This document shows, piece after piece, positions 35,133 through 42,832 of a DNA stretch of 64,000 nt. Source of the stretch: Clostridium tunisiense TJ. Its GTDB lineage: Bacteria > Bacillota > Clostridia > Clostridiales > Clostridiaceae. How positions within the stretch are numbered: the stretch's first letter is position 1; each line of letters begins with the position of its first letter. A program made the translations under genes and the position numbers. Under the pieces are notes generated by a model. It searched no databases, was not told the DNA's origin, and worked only from the letters and a program-made list of their open reading frames with translations. The stretch lies in assembly GCF_000300195.1 (NCBI RefSeq), contig NZ_AMQH01000011.1, forward strand, positions 270,963-334,962. The letters are read 5' to 3'.

Positions 35133-36338
35133 CTATATGAATATCTTTTTTCGTATAATCAATCCTTGTATAACACCTAAAACTGTTACCAAAATACCAG
35201 TAATCAATAATATTATATTAATAGTAACTTTTTCTAAAATATACCCTCCAAGTAAATATCCTAATGGAATTGCTATGTAAGAAATAGTCATGGATGCGGC
35301 TGTTGATTTACCTAATATGTCTTGAGGAACTTCTAGTTGATATATTGTTCTTAATGCTATTCCAACAATAGTTAAAGAACATCCAAATATAAACATAGCT
35401 ATAGCAAGGATGTAAATTGAATTACTTAATCCAAATAGTACAAGTGCTGACCCCTGTATTAAAAACCCTATTACTGCTAGCCTTTTATTGCCAATGTACC
35501 TACTAATATATGGTGCTATAACAGATATAACAACGCCTCCAACTGGAATACATGAAGAAACAATTCCGTAGTAGAAGCTTGATAAATTTAAATAATTACC
35601 AACAAAAACTGGAATATAAACTGAAATTGGTGCAAGAAAGAAATTAATAAACCCTCCACCAATAATAGCTGTATAAAGCAAAAATTTGTTGTCTATTAAC
35701 GTCTGAAATCCTAACTTTATACCATTTAGCGTTCCACCCTTAACCTTTTTGCCATTTATAATTTCAGAGTTTCTATCCTTAAGAACAATAAACAATTCAG
35801 AAATTCCAGAAGCAATAAATGAAACTCCATTTATAATAAAACAAATAACAGGAGAAAAAATACCAAAGAGAATACCACCTATTATTGGCCCCACTATACT
35901 TGAGATTTGAGTAATAGCAGAACTTATAGAATTCACAGCCATAATATTATCAGTTATTTCAGGAGTAATACTTAAGCTTGCTGGCTGAAAGAAAGTATCC
36001 ACTATTGCAATTATAAAACTCATAACTATCAAAGTGTATACACTTGCATTAAAATATACTAGTATACCTAGTACAATTACAAAAAAACCGCTTATAAAGT
36101 CACATACAGCCATAATATTCTTCTTGTTGTACTTATCTGCAATGACTCCTGCAAAAGGTGATAAAAATATACGAGGTATAAAACAAATCATTAAACTAAA
36201 TGAAGCAATAAATGGCGAATTAAATTTTTTTAAGATGTACCACATAAGTACTACTTCCTGAATATAATTACCAAGAATAGATACTAATCTTCCTAATAAT
36301 AATAGAGTTATATTTTTATCTTTTAATAACTTTAACAA
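35133..36338 (-). CDS. MFS transporter, macrolide-efflux (MefA)-like
   Basis: A 401-residue major facilitator with 12 hydrophobic helices. LLLGRLVSILGNYIQEVVLMWYILK opens the protein and AGVIADKYNKKNIMAVCDFISG is the MFS motif A between helices 2 and 3. The second half has a related GNKRLAVIGFLIQG. Overall form matches the drug:H+ group containing MefA/MdfA-like exporters; the drug is not identifiable. It is co-transcribed with a Nudix gene. Upstream lie an 18-codon frame and a strong hairpin (36404-36438) that could attenuate expression. Confidence 0.87.
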   Translation of the reverse strand: MLKLLKDKNITLLLLGRLVSILGNYIQEVVLMWYILKKFNSPFIASFSLMICFIPRIFLSPFAGVIADKYNKKNIMAVCDFISGFFVIVLGILVYFNASVYTLIVMSFIIAIVDTFFQPASLSITPEITDNIMAVNSISSAITQISSIVGPIIGGILFGIFSPVICFIINGVSFIASGISELFIVLKDRNSEIINGKKVKGGTLNGIKLGFQTLIDNKFLLYTAIIGGGFINFFLAPISVYIPVFVGNYLNLSSFYYGIVSSCIPVGGVVISVIAPYISRYIGNKRLAVIGFLIQGSALVLFGLSNSIYILAIAMFIFGCSLTIVGIALRTIYQLEVPQDILGKSTAASMTISYIAIPLGYLLGGYILEKVTINIILLITGILVTVLGVIQGLIIRKKIFI

Positions 36339-36403
36339 ATCTCTTCCCCCTCAAGATAATCATGTTAAATAAGAATTTTTGTATTTTAAAATATTCAATC
36401 TCT

Positions 36404-36438
36404 CCCCTTAATACTTAAGAATATTGAGTATTAAGGGG
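36404..36438 (-). promoter_or_regulatory. Hairpin in the MFS transporter leader
   Basis: Perfect 12-bp stem CCCCTTAATACT / AGTATTAAGGGG with an 11-nt loop, 66 bp before the MFS start. The tract after it on the minus strand (AGAGATTGAATATTTT) is only weakly T-rich, so it may be a leader structure rather than a strong terminator. Confidence 0.55.
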
Positions 36439-36456
36439 AATGATTAAGAGAATATA

Positions 36457-36513
36457 TCAATAAATCTTCTTGTCTTTACCAACGGCCAAAATTATTAAAC
36501 TCACTACTAACAT
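36457..36513 (-). CDS. Possible 18-residue leader peptide of the MFS gene
   Basis: ATG frame encoding MLVVSLIILAVGKDKKIY, stopping 19 nt before the hairpin. The hydrophobic core recalls inducible-resistance leader peptides, and the position is right for ribosome-mediated attenuation. The ribosome site (AGAAG, 4 nt away) is weak, so this may be chance. Confidence 0.3.
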   Translation of the reverse strand: MLVVSLIILAVGKDKKIY

Positions 36514-36563
36514 AATCTTCTATTCTTCTTGTGCCAAGCGAAACATTTCCATTTTAGCATAAA

Positions 36564-36600
36564 AAATGCCGCATATTCATGTTGAACAATACGGCATTTA
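36564..36600 (-). terminator. AraC gene terminator; copy 1 of the ACGGCATTTA repeat family
   Basis: AAATGCCG pairs with CGGCATTT over a 20-nt loop, followed by TTTTTTATG on the minus strand. The right half, TTGAACAATACGGCATTTA, recurs with changes near 38.58, 39.03, 39.85 and 37.72 kb. Confidence 0.7.
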
Positions 36601-36629
36601 AAACTGATTTATTTTATTAGTTGTATAAA

Positions 36630-37541
36630 TTATTTTTCATTTAACTGCTTTACAGGTCTTGCTTCAATATATCCTCTGTATCCCATAGGTGCTAATTGAA
36701 ACCTTGGCCCATCTTCATCGGCCCATTTAAAGCCATAAACTTCAGGATTGTAATTTTTCATAGTATCCCAAAGCTGATTTATCTCGTCATCAAATTTTTC
36801 ATTCTCATATGGTTGACCTTGAAAAACCATCATCTTGCAGGGCTTAAGATCAATTAAGTCAAATCCTTCTGGGATTTCTCCTTCATAATTCACTGGAACT
36901 TCTACACCTTGGGCATATACTGATGTGCCAGGTTTTATTAAGTTTGAAGGCATCCACATTCCAATAGGTTCATAGAGAGCTTCTTTAATACTAGAAAGTA
37001 CTCCCCATACATCACATCCTACCTCTTCGCAATACTCAAAGTAATGTGTAGCCTTAATGCCACGTTTTAAGATTAACTTTCTTGCTGGACGATCCACCAC
37101 TTGCACAAAAACTGTTTTTACTTCAGAGTTTTTAGTCATATTATCCTCTCCTTTTTCAATCATAAGGTAATAATCACGAATATGACTGGGCATAAAAAGT
37201 TTTAGCGGAGGAGTATTTTTACAGTAATATTGAGGAGTCATACCAAATTGCTTGGAAAATGCCCTTGTAAAACCTTCATGTGAGTCAAAAACGAAATCCA
37301 GTGCTACATCAATTATCTTAACATCCTCATCCCTCAATTTAATAGCTGCTCGAGACAAACGAAGTGCTCGAATATATTCAAAGGGTGTTTTATCTGTTAA
37401 TTCCTTAAAAATCCTTGTACAGTGCCATGGTGAATATCCTGCTGCATTTGCTAGCATGTAAAGAGTTATTGACTCATTTATATGATTCTCAATATAAATT
37501 TGCATACGCTGTACCGCATTTATCTTCTCCCAATTTTCCAT
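36630..37541 (-). CDS. AraC-family regulator with GyrI-like effector domain
   Basis: A 303-residue regulator. Two AraC helix-turn-helix motifs lie in residues 10-110 (ITLYMLANAAGYSPWHCTRIFKELTDKTPFEYIRALRLS and VALDFVFDSHEGFTRAFSKQFGMTPQYY). The C-terminal ~160 residues form a GyrI-like small-molecule binding domain (KTVFVQVVDRPARKLILKRG to GYRGYIEARPVKQ). This Rob/SoxS-GyrI layout senses hydrophobic compounds and often activates efflux genes. The start has AGAGGTG 6 nt upstream. A possible target is the MFS gene 290 bp downstream. Confidence 0.92.
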   Translation of the reverse strand: MENWEKINAVQRMQIYIENHINESITLYMLANAAGYSPWHCTRIFKELTDKTPFEYIRALRLSRAAIKLRDEDVKIIDVALDFVFDSHEGFTRAFSKQFGMTPQYYCKNTPPLKLFMPSHIRDYYLMIEKGEDNMTKNSEVKTVFVQVVDRPARKLILKRGIKATHYFEYCEEVGCDVWGVLSSIKEALYEPIGMWMPSNLIKPGTSVYAQGVEVPVNYEGEIPEGFDLIDLKPCKMMVFQGQPYENEKFDDEINQLWDTMKNYNPEVYGFKWADEDGPRFQLAPMGYRGYIEARPVKQLNEK

Positions 37542-37716
37542 GTTATCACCTCTTAAATAAAGGATATCATAGGTTTATTTAATTCTACTTGACCTATTTT
37601 GCTAAAGATTTCTTGAAAATCAAATTTAACTTCATAATATACTGCTTAGCCCTAACTATTACAAAAACCATAACATATTTGATATGTACTCATGCCACTA
37701 CTTATGACTTAGTTTT

Positions 37717-37746
37717 AATACCCTATGATTCAGTTTTCAAAGAACA
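37717..37746 (-). repeat. ACGGCATTTA repeat family, diverged copy
   Basis: On the minus strand TGTTCTTTGAAAACTGAATC then ATAGGGTATTA. It matches the copy at 39839-39870 (TGTTCTTTGAAAATTGAATA then ATACGGTATTTA) at nearly every position. It lies between the AraC and phospholipase-like genes. Confidence 0.5.
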
Positions 37747-37814
37747 ATATTATTCCTCTAAAATTCATTAGTTACGTGGCTTAATAAGAAAAAAAGCTTT
37801 CAATTCAATGTCTA

Positions 37815-38462
37815 CTATGCTTGTACTCTAAATTGACTGCTAGAAATCTTTGAAACCATCTTATCTATGAAATCAGTCATATCCGTAGGTGTTACTACTT
37901 TAAATTCATGATTTGGATTTGACTTACGATTATAGTATATATTACCTATCATCTCATCTATTAATATTGATAAGTCATTATCATTAAACAAATTATGTAA
38001 ACAGTAATTTCTAGAATTCTTTAGTGATGACCATAGTATTTCTTTATTTTCAAGGCTTTCAAATAATCGTGAATCAATTTCAGCAATATCTTTTAAATAA
38101 GCATCTATATACTCTTTGTCTCCAGTAATTCTAGTCGGCGTCCAGAACCTACTGGTATAAGCAATATCAGTTAGTATATGAGCATAATATCCAAATAAAA
38201 AATCAGCATTTGCTGTATCAGTATAATTTCTAATATTAAAATTCAAACTATTTTCCCACTGATTATAGTTAGTATAATACCCCCAGCCTTCATCACCAAC
38301 GCAGAAATGAGTTGATGATTTTTCTGAACGTAGACATCCTTCTCTAAACATAATTGCATCAGGGGCAAGAGACCCTTTATAAAATGCAGTAGTATCTTTT
38401 ATATTAATATTATTTTTCAATAAGTTTTCAGCAATTTTTAAATGTACCATAAAATATCCCAT
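37815..38462 (-). CDS. Zinc-dependent phospholipase C-like protein
   Basis: A 215-residue protein of the zinc-dependent phospholipase C/S1-P1 nuclease-like fold. Conserved histidines and aspartates are spread as expected: MVHLKIAENLL, KGSLAPDAIM, SSTHFCVGDEG and FLFGYYAHILTDIAYTSRFW. No signal peptide is visible, so this is the cytosolic version common in Firmicutes, whose activity is not established. The start has AAGGGGAG 6 nt upstream. It sits between two members of the ACGGCATTTA repeat family. Confidence 0.75.
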   Translation of the reverse strand: MGYFMVHLKIAENLLKNNINIKDTTAFYKGSLAPDAIMFREGCLRSEKSSTHFCVGDEGWGYYTNYNQWENSLNFNIRNYTDTANADFLFGYYAHILTDIAYTSRFWTPTRITGDKEYIDAYLKDIAEIDSRLFESLENKEILWSSLKNSRNYCLHNLFNDNDLSILIDEMIGNIYYNRKSNPNHEFKVVTPTDMTDFIDKMVSKISSSQFRVQA

Positions 38463-38542
38463 TTAATTCTCCCCTTTTCTTAAGCGTATAAAATATAATC
38501 AATTATTGCTTAATTATAACAACTATGCTTTACCTTTTTTTG

Positions 38543-38582
38543 AATTAAGGCATAAAATATCGCATATTATCGTTGAATTATA
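38543..38582. repeat. ACGGCATTTA repeat family, degenerate copy
   Basis: Shares CGCATATT...GTTGAA...ATA...ATT with 36561-36600 in register, but the base pairing of the hairpin has been lost. It lies between the phospholipase-like and DUF1599 genes. Confidence 0.45.
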
Positions 38583-38646
38583 ATGTATTATGAGCAATTT
38601 ACTTAATTGCATATTGATTTCATCACTCTAAAAAGATTATGTCTTA

Positions 38647-38922
38647 TTATTCTTTGTCCTTATTTTCGATTTCAATAATAGTCATGATAGAATAATTGGC
38701 TAAATCTAATAGGGTATCTATAATACTCTCGTCTTTTACTTCAGCATCTTGTTTAATTAATTGCTTGTATCTTCGTATCTTATCTTCTAGTCTAATTGCA
38801 GGCATTATAAGTCCGTATTCTTGAAATCCTTCGCTAAAACTGTCTCCATAGTCTTTATTTTTTGCGGTATATACCTTACTTAATTTTTCACATATTTCTC
38901 TATGCTGTTCAATTTTTGTCAT
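38647..38922 (-). CDS. DUF1599 (nucleotide-modification-associated domain 1) protein
   Basis: A 91-residue helical protein. EICEKLSKVYTAKNKDYGDSFSEGFQEYG and RLEDKIRRYKQLI, then IIDTLLDLANYSIMTIIEI, match the DUF1599/Nmad1 family. That family is frequent in phages and is thought to act near modified-nucleotide metabolism. No biochemical role is certain. The start has AAGGAGG 8 nt upstream. No other phage genes are nearby. Confidence 0.8.
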   Translation of the reverse strand: MTKIEQHREICEKLSKVYTAKNKDYGDSFSEGFQEYGLIMPAIRLEDKIRRYKQLIKQDAEVKDESIIDTLLDLANYSIMTIIEIENKDKE

Positions 38923-38992
38923 ATAAAATCCTCCTTTCTTTTCTTCGTAGTTTCTTTCATTTATGTCTTAACTTATTTGGATTACGACGTAA

Positions 38993-39032
38993 AAATGCCG
39001 TAAAAATCATTACTGAATAATACGGCATTTAG
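38993..39032 (-). terminator. Terminator and copy of the ACGGCATTTA repeat family
   Basis: AAATGCCGTA pairs with TACGGCATTT (10 bp, 18-nt loop), with TTTTTACG on the minus strand. It follows the 39082 gene. The right half, CTGAATAATACGGCATTTA, is the closest match to the copies at 36.58 and 39.85 kb. Confidence 0.72.
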
Positions 39033-39081
39033 AAAAATTATTTGCTTTTTAATTTTAGTCGTTAAATAAGAAAGTTGCGAA

Positions 39082-39504
39082 CTAAGCAAACTTGATAATC
39101 CCCTTGCAAACTAAATTGTTTATGAAACCTGAATTATAAAAATTACAACTTAAATAGCAGTCACTAAACCAATCATAGGACTCAAATACTATTTCATGAG
39201 TATCTGCAATCTTGATGTGAAATATATCCCACTCAAGTACATCACCCACTTTAATAATCTTTAATATGCTGTTAATATTTATCTTGTTTAAGTCAAAAAC
39301 AAAAAAATCTGATTTTGGCTCAATGACGTTTCTTCTAAGTATTGAATATTCCTCTTTTATCGTGTCACCTATTTTACTGAAATCATAGCTTAATAGCTTT
39401 CCTTCAAAAGAAATGCATAATCCTCTACTCTGATACTCCAGAAGAGCTTCCATAAGTTTATATTTATCTCTTACTTGGATAAATTGTTTATACGTATTTA
39501 TCAT
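39082..39504 (-). CDS. Uncharacterised 140-residue protein
   Basis: Not recognised. An alpha+beta soluble protein with no membrane segment. It opens INTYKQFIQVRDKYKLMEALLEYQSRG, contains EPKSDFFVFDLNKININSILKIIKVGDVLEWD and has three cysteines near the C-terminus (DCYLSCNFYNS, LVCKG). The ATG overlaps the stop of the zinc-ribbon frame upstream by two bases (ATGA), so the two were translated as a coupled pair before the upstream gene was broken. Its own ribosome site is weak (TAGGG very close to the ATG). Confidence 0.6.
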   Translation of the reverse strand: MINTYKQFIQVRDKYKLMEALLEYQSRGLCISFEGKLLSYDFSKIGDTIKEEYSILRRNVIEPKSDFFVFDLNKININSILKIIKVGDVLEWDIFHIKIADTHEIVFESYDWFSDCYLSCNFYNSGFINNLVCKGIIKFA

Positions 39505-39743
39505 ACCCTATTCGCCATATCTTTCTTCTCTGATTCTTCCTGAATACATTTATCGCATACAGGACCTGATATAAAATTAATTATTATCCTATCCTCATAT
39601 TCTCCACATACCAAACAATGATACCTCCAATCTGGATTTTCAATTATATTTATCTTATTTTAAAGATAATCCAAACCTTCACCACAACAGTTTTCGCATA
39701 AAAATACTTCACTTGTTTCAGTTGAACAAATATAACATTCCAA
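39501..39743 (-). pseudogene. Twin zinc-ribbon protein gene with an internal stop
   Basis: From a TTG start with GAGGGGG 8 nt upstream, an 81-codon frame runs to TGA at 39501, interrupted by one TAA at codon 28. The first part has CYIC and CENC, the second CLVC and CDKC, making two CxxC pairs on each side of the stop, i.e. two zinc ribbons. The frame stays open otherwise and its end overlaps the next ATG. A single nonsense change explains it; readthrough or sequencing error is also possible. No start codon sits right after the stop. Confidence 0.6.
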
Positions 39744-39838
39744 TTAGCTTCCCCCTCATATATGGACATATATATATTCTATAAACTACTTTTAGTACGT
39801 AATTAATTACTATCACGACTCAATTATAACATATTTTG

Positions 39839-39870
39839 TAAATACCGTATTATTCAATTTTCAAAGAACA
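39839..39870 (-). repeat. ACGGCATTTA repeat family, upstream copy
   Basis: On the minus strand TTGAATAATACGGTATTTA preceded by TGTTCTTTGAAAA. 17 of 19 positions match 39014-39032 in the opposite orientation. It lies upstream of the zinc-ribbon gene. Confidence 0.55.
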
Positions 39871-39927
39871 TTTATGTCACACTTTTTTCAAAATACGACT
39901 ATCTTCTAAGGTTTCGCACTGGAGACG

Positions 39928-39963
39928 TTCCTTTACTAAGCCAAGTATGGCTAGGTAAAGGAA
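39928..39963. repeat. Strong imperfect hairpin downstream of the 40063 GNAT gene
   Basis: TTCCTTTACTAAGCCA and TGGCTAGGTAAAGGAA pair at most positions around a 4-nt loop. No T-run follows on either strand. It could be a leader or 3'-end structure. Confidence 0.45.
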
Positions 39964-40062
39964 TATACTTTGGCTACTCTAAAAACTTGAACAAAACCTG
40001 CTAAAGCTGACTTGAGTACATTATTAGGTGAAGCGCTTATGCTATTCTGTGTATGAAATATA

Positions 40063-40905
40063 TCATTTTATAATTAGTCTTCTACAGTCTTGGGCTTGTA
40101 CAACTTTAAATCCTATATTTTTATATAACTTAAGGGCTTTCTCATTACTTGCTAATGCATTTAAGTTCACACCTGCTGCATTTTGCTCTAAACCTCTATT
40201 TATTGTAAATTCTAATATTTTTTTACCGTAGCCTTTTCCCTGATATTTGATATTAACAAACAATAAATCTATCTCAGCATTTTTTACCATTGAGGCACCC
40301 ACAATCTCATTGTTTTCAAAAAAGATATATATGTATTCTTTTTCCTCTAGTGTTGCCTTTCTATTGTTTTCAATAACCTCTTTGCTTGCACTCAAATACC
40401 AATTATATGGCTTAATATCATTTTCTCTTCTCAATACTGAGAAAGCTTCACTTTCAAGCCTTATTTTATCCTCGTAATACTTATCTTCATATTTTACTGC
40501 ATGAATATTATGTTCATTAAATTTAGCTCCCTCATATGAAAAGCGATATACAGAATACCAATATTCAAATCCAATTTCATTAAATAGCTGTTGCCAGGTG
40601 AGATTATCTTTAACATGAGAAACTTCAATAAAATTTATAGACCTCTCTATAAAAAGTTTTTTAGCTTCTTCCCAAAGTTTCAAACCTACTGGTATTATTA
40701 GTTCGTCAGTTGCAGCTCCCATTTCAACATAACAATGGCCGCCACCCATTACTAAATGAATAAATCCTTTAATTCCATTATCATCGTATACTAAAATTTT
40801 AGATGCAGACTTCAAATTTTCAATTTCTGCTGGCATCGCCTTGTATTCTAATGTATATATTTTTACAATTTCATCAATATCAGATTGTTTATAATCTCTA
40901 ATCAT
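40063..40905 (-). CDS. GNAT acetyltransferase with N-terminal extension
   Basis: A 280-residue protein. The C-terminal ~130 residues are a typical GNAT domain: EIVGASMVKNAEIDLLFVNIKYQGKGYGKKILEFTINRG (acetyl-CoA loop QGKGYGK) and LNALASNEKALKLYKNIGFKVV. The N-terminal half (MIRDYKQSDIDEIVKIYTLEY, GIKGFIHLVMGGGHCYVEMGA) looks like a degenerate second GNAT domain without the loop. Substrate unknown. The start has AAGGAGAA 6-7 nt upstream. Confidence 0.86.
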   Translation of the reverse strand: MIRDYKQSDIDEIVKIYTLEYKAMPAEIENLKSASKILVYDDNGIKGFIHLVMGGGHCYVEMGAATDELIIPVGLKLWEEAKKLFIERSINFIEVSHVKDNLTWQQLFNEIGFEYWYSVYRFSYEGAKFNEHNIHAVKYEDKYYEDKIRLESEAFSVLRRENDIKPYNWYLSASKEVIENNRKATLEEKEYIYIFFENNEIVGASMVKNAEIDLLFVNIKYQGKGYGKKILEFTINRGLEQNAAGVNLNALASNEKALKLYKNIGFKVVQAQDCRRLIIK

Positions 40906-40957
40906 ATTTATTCTCCTTTATCTTTTATTAAAATACTTTAAGTTATGCATAAACATT

Positions 40958-41246
40958 TCACCTAACATCATAATTACAAGTAACATACAGAGTTAACACC
41001 TCAATTAGTTCCTTGTTATCTTGAAATGTGGGTATAGTGAACATGCACTTTAGCATATTCGGTTTGATGAGTGCTCCACCTACTCTTTTAACATCTCTTT
41101 CTACCCAATATCTTGTAACGTTCTATATCGCTTTGAAAGCTTAATGACATCCATTCATTAAAATTACTTAATTTATAAATGGCATGATACTTTGACCATT
41201 CTTCTGAGTTAGCCCGATTAATTTTATAGATATCTAAGTGTCCCAA
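40958..41246 (-). pseudogene. Frameshifted GNAT acetyltransferase remnant
   Basis: A TTG start after GGGGGAGAGAG opens a frame beginning MGHLDIYKINRANSEEW and continuing NEWMSLSFQSDIERYKILGRKR. It then hits a stop. A shift of one base continues VKRVGGALIKPNMLKCMFTI, then PTFQDNKELIEVLTLY, to TGA at 40958. The YKILG...VKRVGGALIKPN block resembles the start of a clostridial GNAT family, whose CoA-binding half is absent here. The total length (289 bp) is not a multiple of three, as expected for one frameshift. Confidence 0.55.
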
Positions 41247-41324
41247 ACTCTCTCCCCCTCTCAATTATTAGCCCCACATTTAGTTTGTTTCTAATTGCTA
41301 TAGCCCACTTTCTAATTAATCCTA

Positions 41325-41445
41325 TTCTACCATATAATTACTGTAATAATATGCCTAATAACTCTATTTATTGGTAAAAAACAAAAATAAAGACAATTTA
41401 TGGCGAATGCTTTAATGTAATTAAAGCTTTACCTATAAATTGTCT
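41325..41445 (-). repeat. AATAAAGACAATT hairpin element, copy A
   Basis: Left block TACCATATAATTACTGTAAT plus right hairpin (41391-41445, AGACAATTTA / TAAATTGTCT with inner CTTTAAT / ATTAAAG). Copies B (55021-55138) and C (57656-57773) have both parts; copy D (63087-63120) has only the left block. On the minus strand the hairpin follows the HIT gene and the left block contains TGGTARAAT, an extended -10-like sequence. Confidence 0.7.
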
Positions 41446-41466
41446 TCTTATGGTTATATCACTGAG

Positions 41467-41946
41467 CTAGTTAAAAGCCTCTCTTAACTTTTCTACAGCT
41501 AATAAAACCTGTTCTAAATTATTTTTTGTTTTAAGGTTTTCTTTAGTATAGGCCATTATTTCTCGTATATTATTTAAAGAGTTGCTAAACTTATGGTTCA
41601 TCCATTGATATCTAGGCAATAGCCATAAATGAAAGTGACCTGAGCGTTCTTCTTGAATAATAGTAACCTCATTAATATCACATACCTGTTTCATGGCAAC
41701 CCTTGTTTTATAAACTAACTGAAAAAGTTCTGTAGATTCCTCTAAGGTTAGCTCTGCAATAGATCTTATGTGATTTTTAGCTGCAACAATTAAAAATCCG
41801 CTAAGTGGAACATCCGGGTCTTGGTGAAGAACAAAGTTTTTTGTGTCATATATTATCCCCCCTGGAGGTAGCATGTCCCCCTTTCCAATAGAGCATCCCA
41901 TGCATTGATCCGGCCACTGATTATTCATAAAATCTTTAAATCCCAT
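41467..41946 (-). CDS. HIT-family protein
   Basis: About 159 residues. The histidine triad segment reads SGHFHLWLLPRY (HxHxW form) near residue 107, with LHQDPDVPLSGFLIVAAKNHIRSIAEL upstream as in nucleotide-binding HIT proteins. Two cysteines in QCMGCSIGKGD near the N-terminus may bind zinc. HIT proteins hydrolyse or transfer nucleoside monophosphates. The third histidine of the triad is replaced (HFHLWLL), as in some divergent members. The ATG used is 6 nt after GGAGG inside the end of the Nudix gene, an 11-bp overlap. Confidence 0.78.
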   Translation of the reverse strand: MGFKDFMNNQWPDQCMGCSIGKGDMLPPGGIIYDTKNFVLHQDPDVPLSGFLIVAAKNHIRSIAELTLEESTELFQLVYKTRVAMKQVCDINEVTIIQEERSGHFHLWLLPRYQWMNHKFSNSLNNIREIMAYTKENLKTKNNLEQVLLAVEKLREAFN

Positions 41947-42484
41947 TTTCAACCTCCATAATCCCTGAGAATGTAAGAAGCAGTCCTGTTAAGGTCAACC
42001 CACAGTTTATTTTATTTTCTCTTATCATCTTTTTAATTTCACTAATTTTTATCCATTTACGCTCTTTAACTTCATTTTTATCAAATTCCTCAATGCAGCT
42101 TATTGCTTTGCACCTTACTATATTAACTACAGCATCAGACATGCCATTCGAAGGATTATATGTACATATAAGTTTAGGCTCTGTTACCTTATAGCCTGTT
42201 TCTTCTAGAACTTCTCTTTTAGCAGCCTCTTCAGGCTTTTCTCCTTTTTCAATTCCTCCTGCTGGTATCTCCCATTCAATTGAATTAGTAGTATATCTAT
42301 AGGATTGAATCAAGAGAATTTCGTCATTATCATTTTCTATCACTACTCCCACTGATTGACTTTCAAAGTGTAAATAATGATGTTTTTCAATTAACCTTCC
42401 ATCAGGAAACATAACCTTGTCAACATATAAATTCACCCATGGATTTTCATAAATAATAGTTCTGGCTAACCTTTTAGGTAGCAT
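41936..42484 (-). CDS. Nudix hydrolase (ADP-ribose pyrophosphatase-like)
   Basis: A 182-residue hydrolase. YTTNSIEWEIPAGGIEKGEKPEEAAKREVLEETGYKV carries a complete Nudix box with the E-P-A-G-G lead typical of ADP-ribose pyrophosphatases. The N-terminal ENPWVNLYVDKVMFPDGR also fits this group, as does LICTYNPSNGMSDAVVNIVRC. It would cleave ADP-ribose or a similar sugar nucleotide. It is translated together with the overlapping HIT gene; both act on nucleotide-phosphate bonds. Confidence 0.9.
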   Translation of the reverse strand: MLPKRLARTIIYENPWVNLYVDKVMFPDGRLIEKHHYLHFESQSVGVVIENDNDEILLIQSYRYTTNSIEWEIPAGGIEKGEKPEEAAKREVLEETGYKVTEPKLICTYNPSNGMSDAVVNIVRCKAISCIEEFDKNEVKERKWIKISEIKKMIRENKINCGLTLTGLLLTFSGIMEVENGI

Positions 42485-42685
42485 ATTTTCATCCCCAATC
42501 TAAAAACCTCTTTGTTTTAAAATACTAGTTCCTAGTAATTTAGACTTATTATACCATAACTATTATGTAAGAATATGTATTTAGCCCTATTTTTAAAGTG
42601 TAATTCAACACTTTCCGCTCTTTAGATTACTATAATTTAAAAAATTTATTTTTTGTGTAAGTCAAGTTTAAGAACTTTAAGTATA

Positions 42686-42729
42686 TATAGCTAAAGTGGT
42701 AATTTAAAAAAACTATCACTTTAGCTATA
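42686..42729 (-). terminator. Terminator-like hairpin after the DAK-like gene
   Basis: Perfect 13-bp stem TATAGCTAAAGTG / CACTTTAGCTATA. It lies ~100 bp past the stop of the 42833 gene; otherwise the 348-bp gap 42485-42832 shows no gene. Confidence 0.65.
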
Positions 42730-42832
42730 ATTAACACTTGGTCTTACTTATTATAAATTCAAAATAAGAACCACTACTATTAAAATGAAATGGAATTGTA
42801 ATAAGTTAAATTTGAAAAATCTTATTTATTAT

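Noticed and set aside
39839..39870. rRNA leader remnant (TGTTCTTTGAAAATTGAATA)
   Set aside because: This string recalls sequences in rRNA spacers of Firmicutes, but no rRNA or tRNA is nearby. It is better explained as part of the local repeat family.
39890..40062. tRNA or other known structured RNA near the hairpin at 39928
   Set aside because: The paired arms do not extend to a cloverleaf, and no CCA end or T-loop signature is present.
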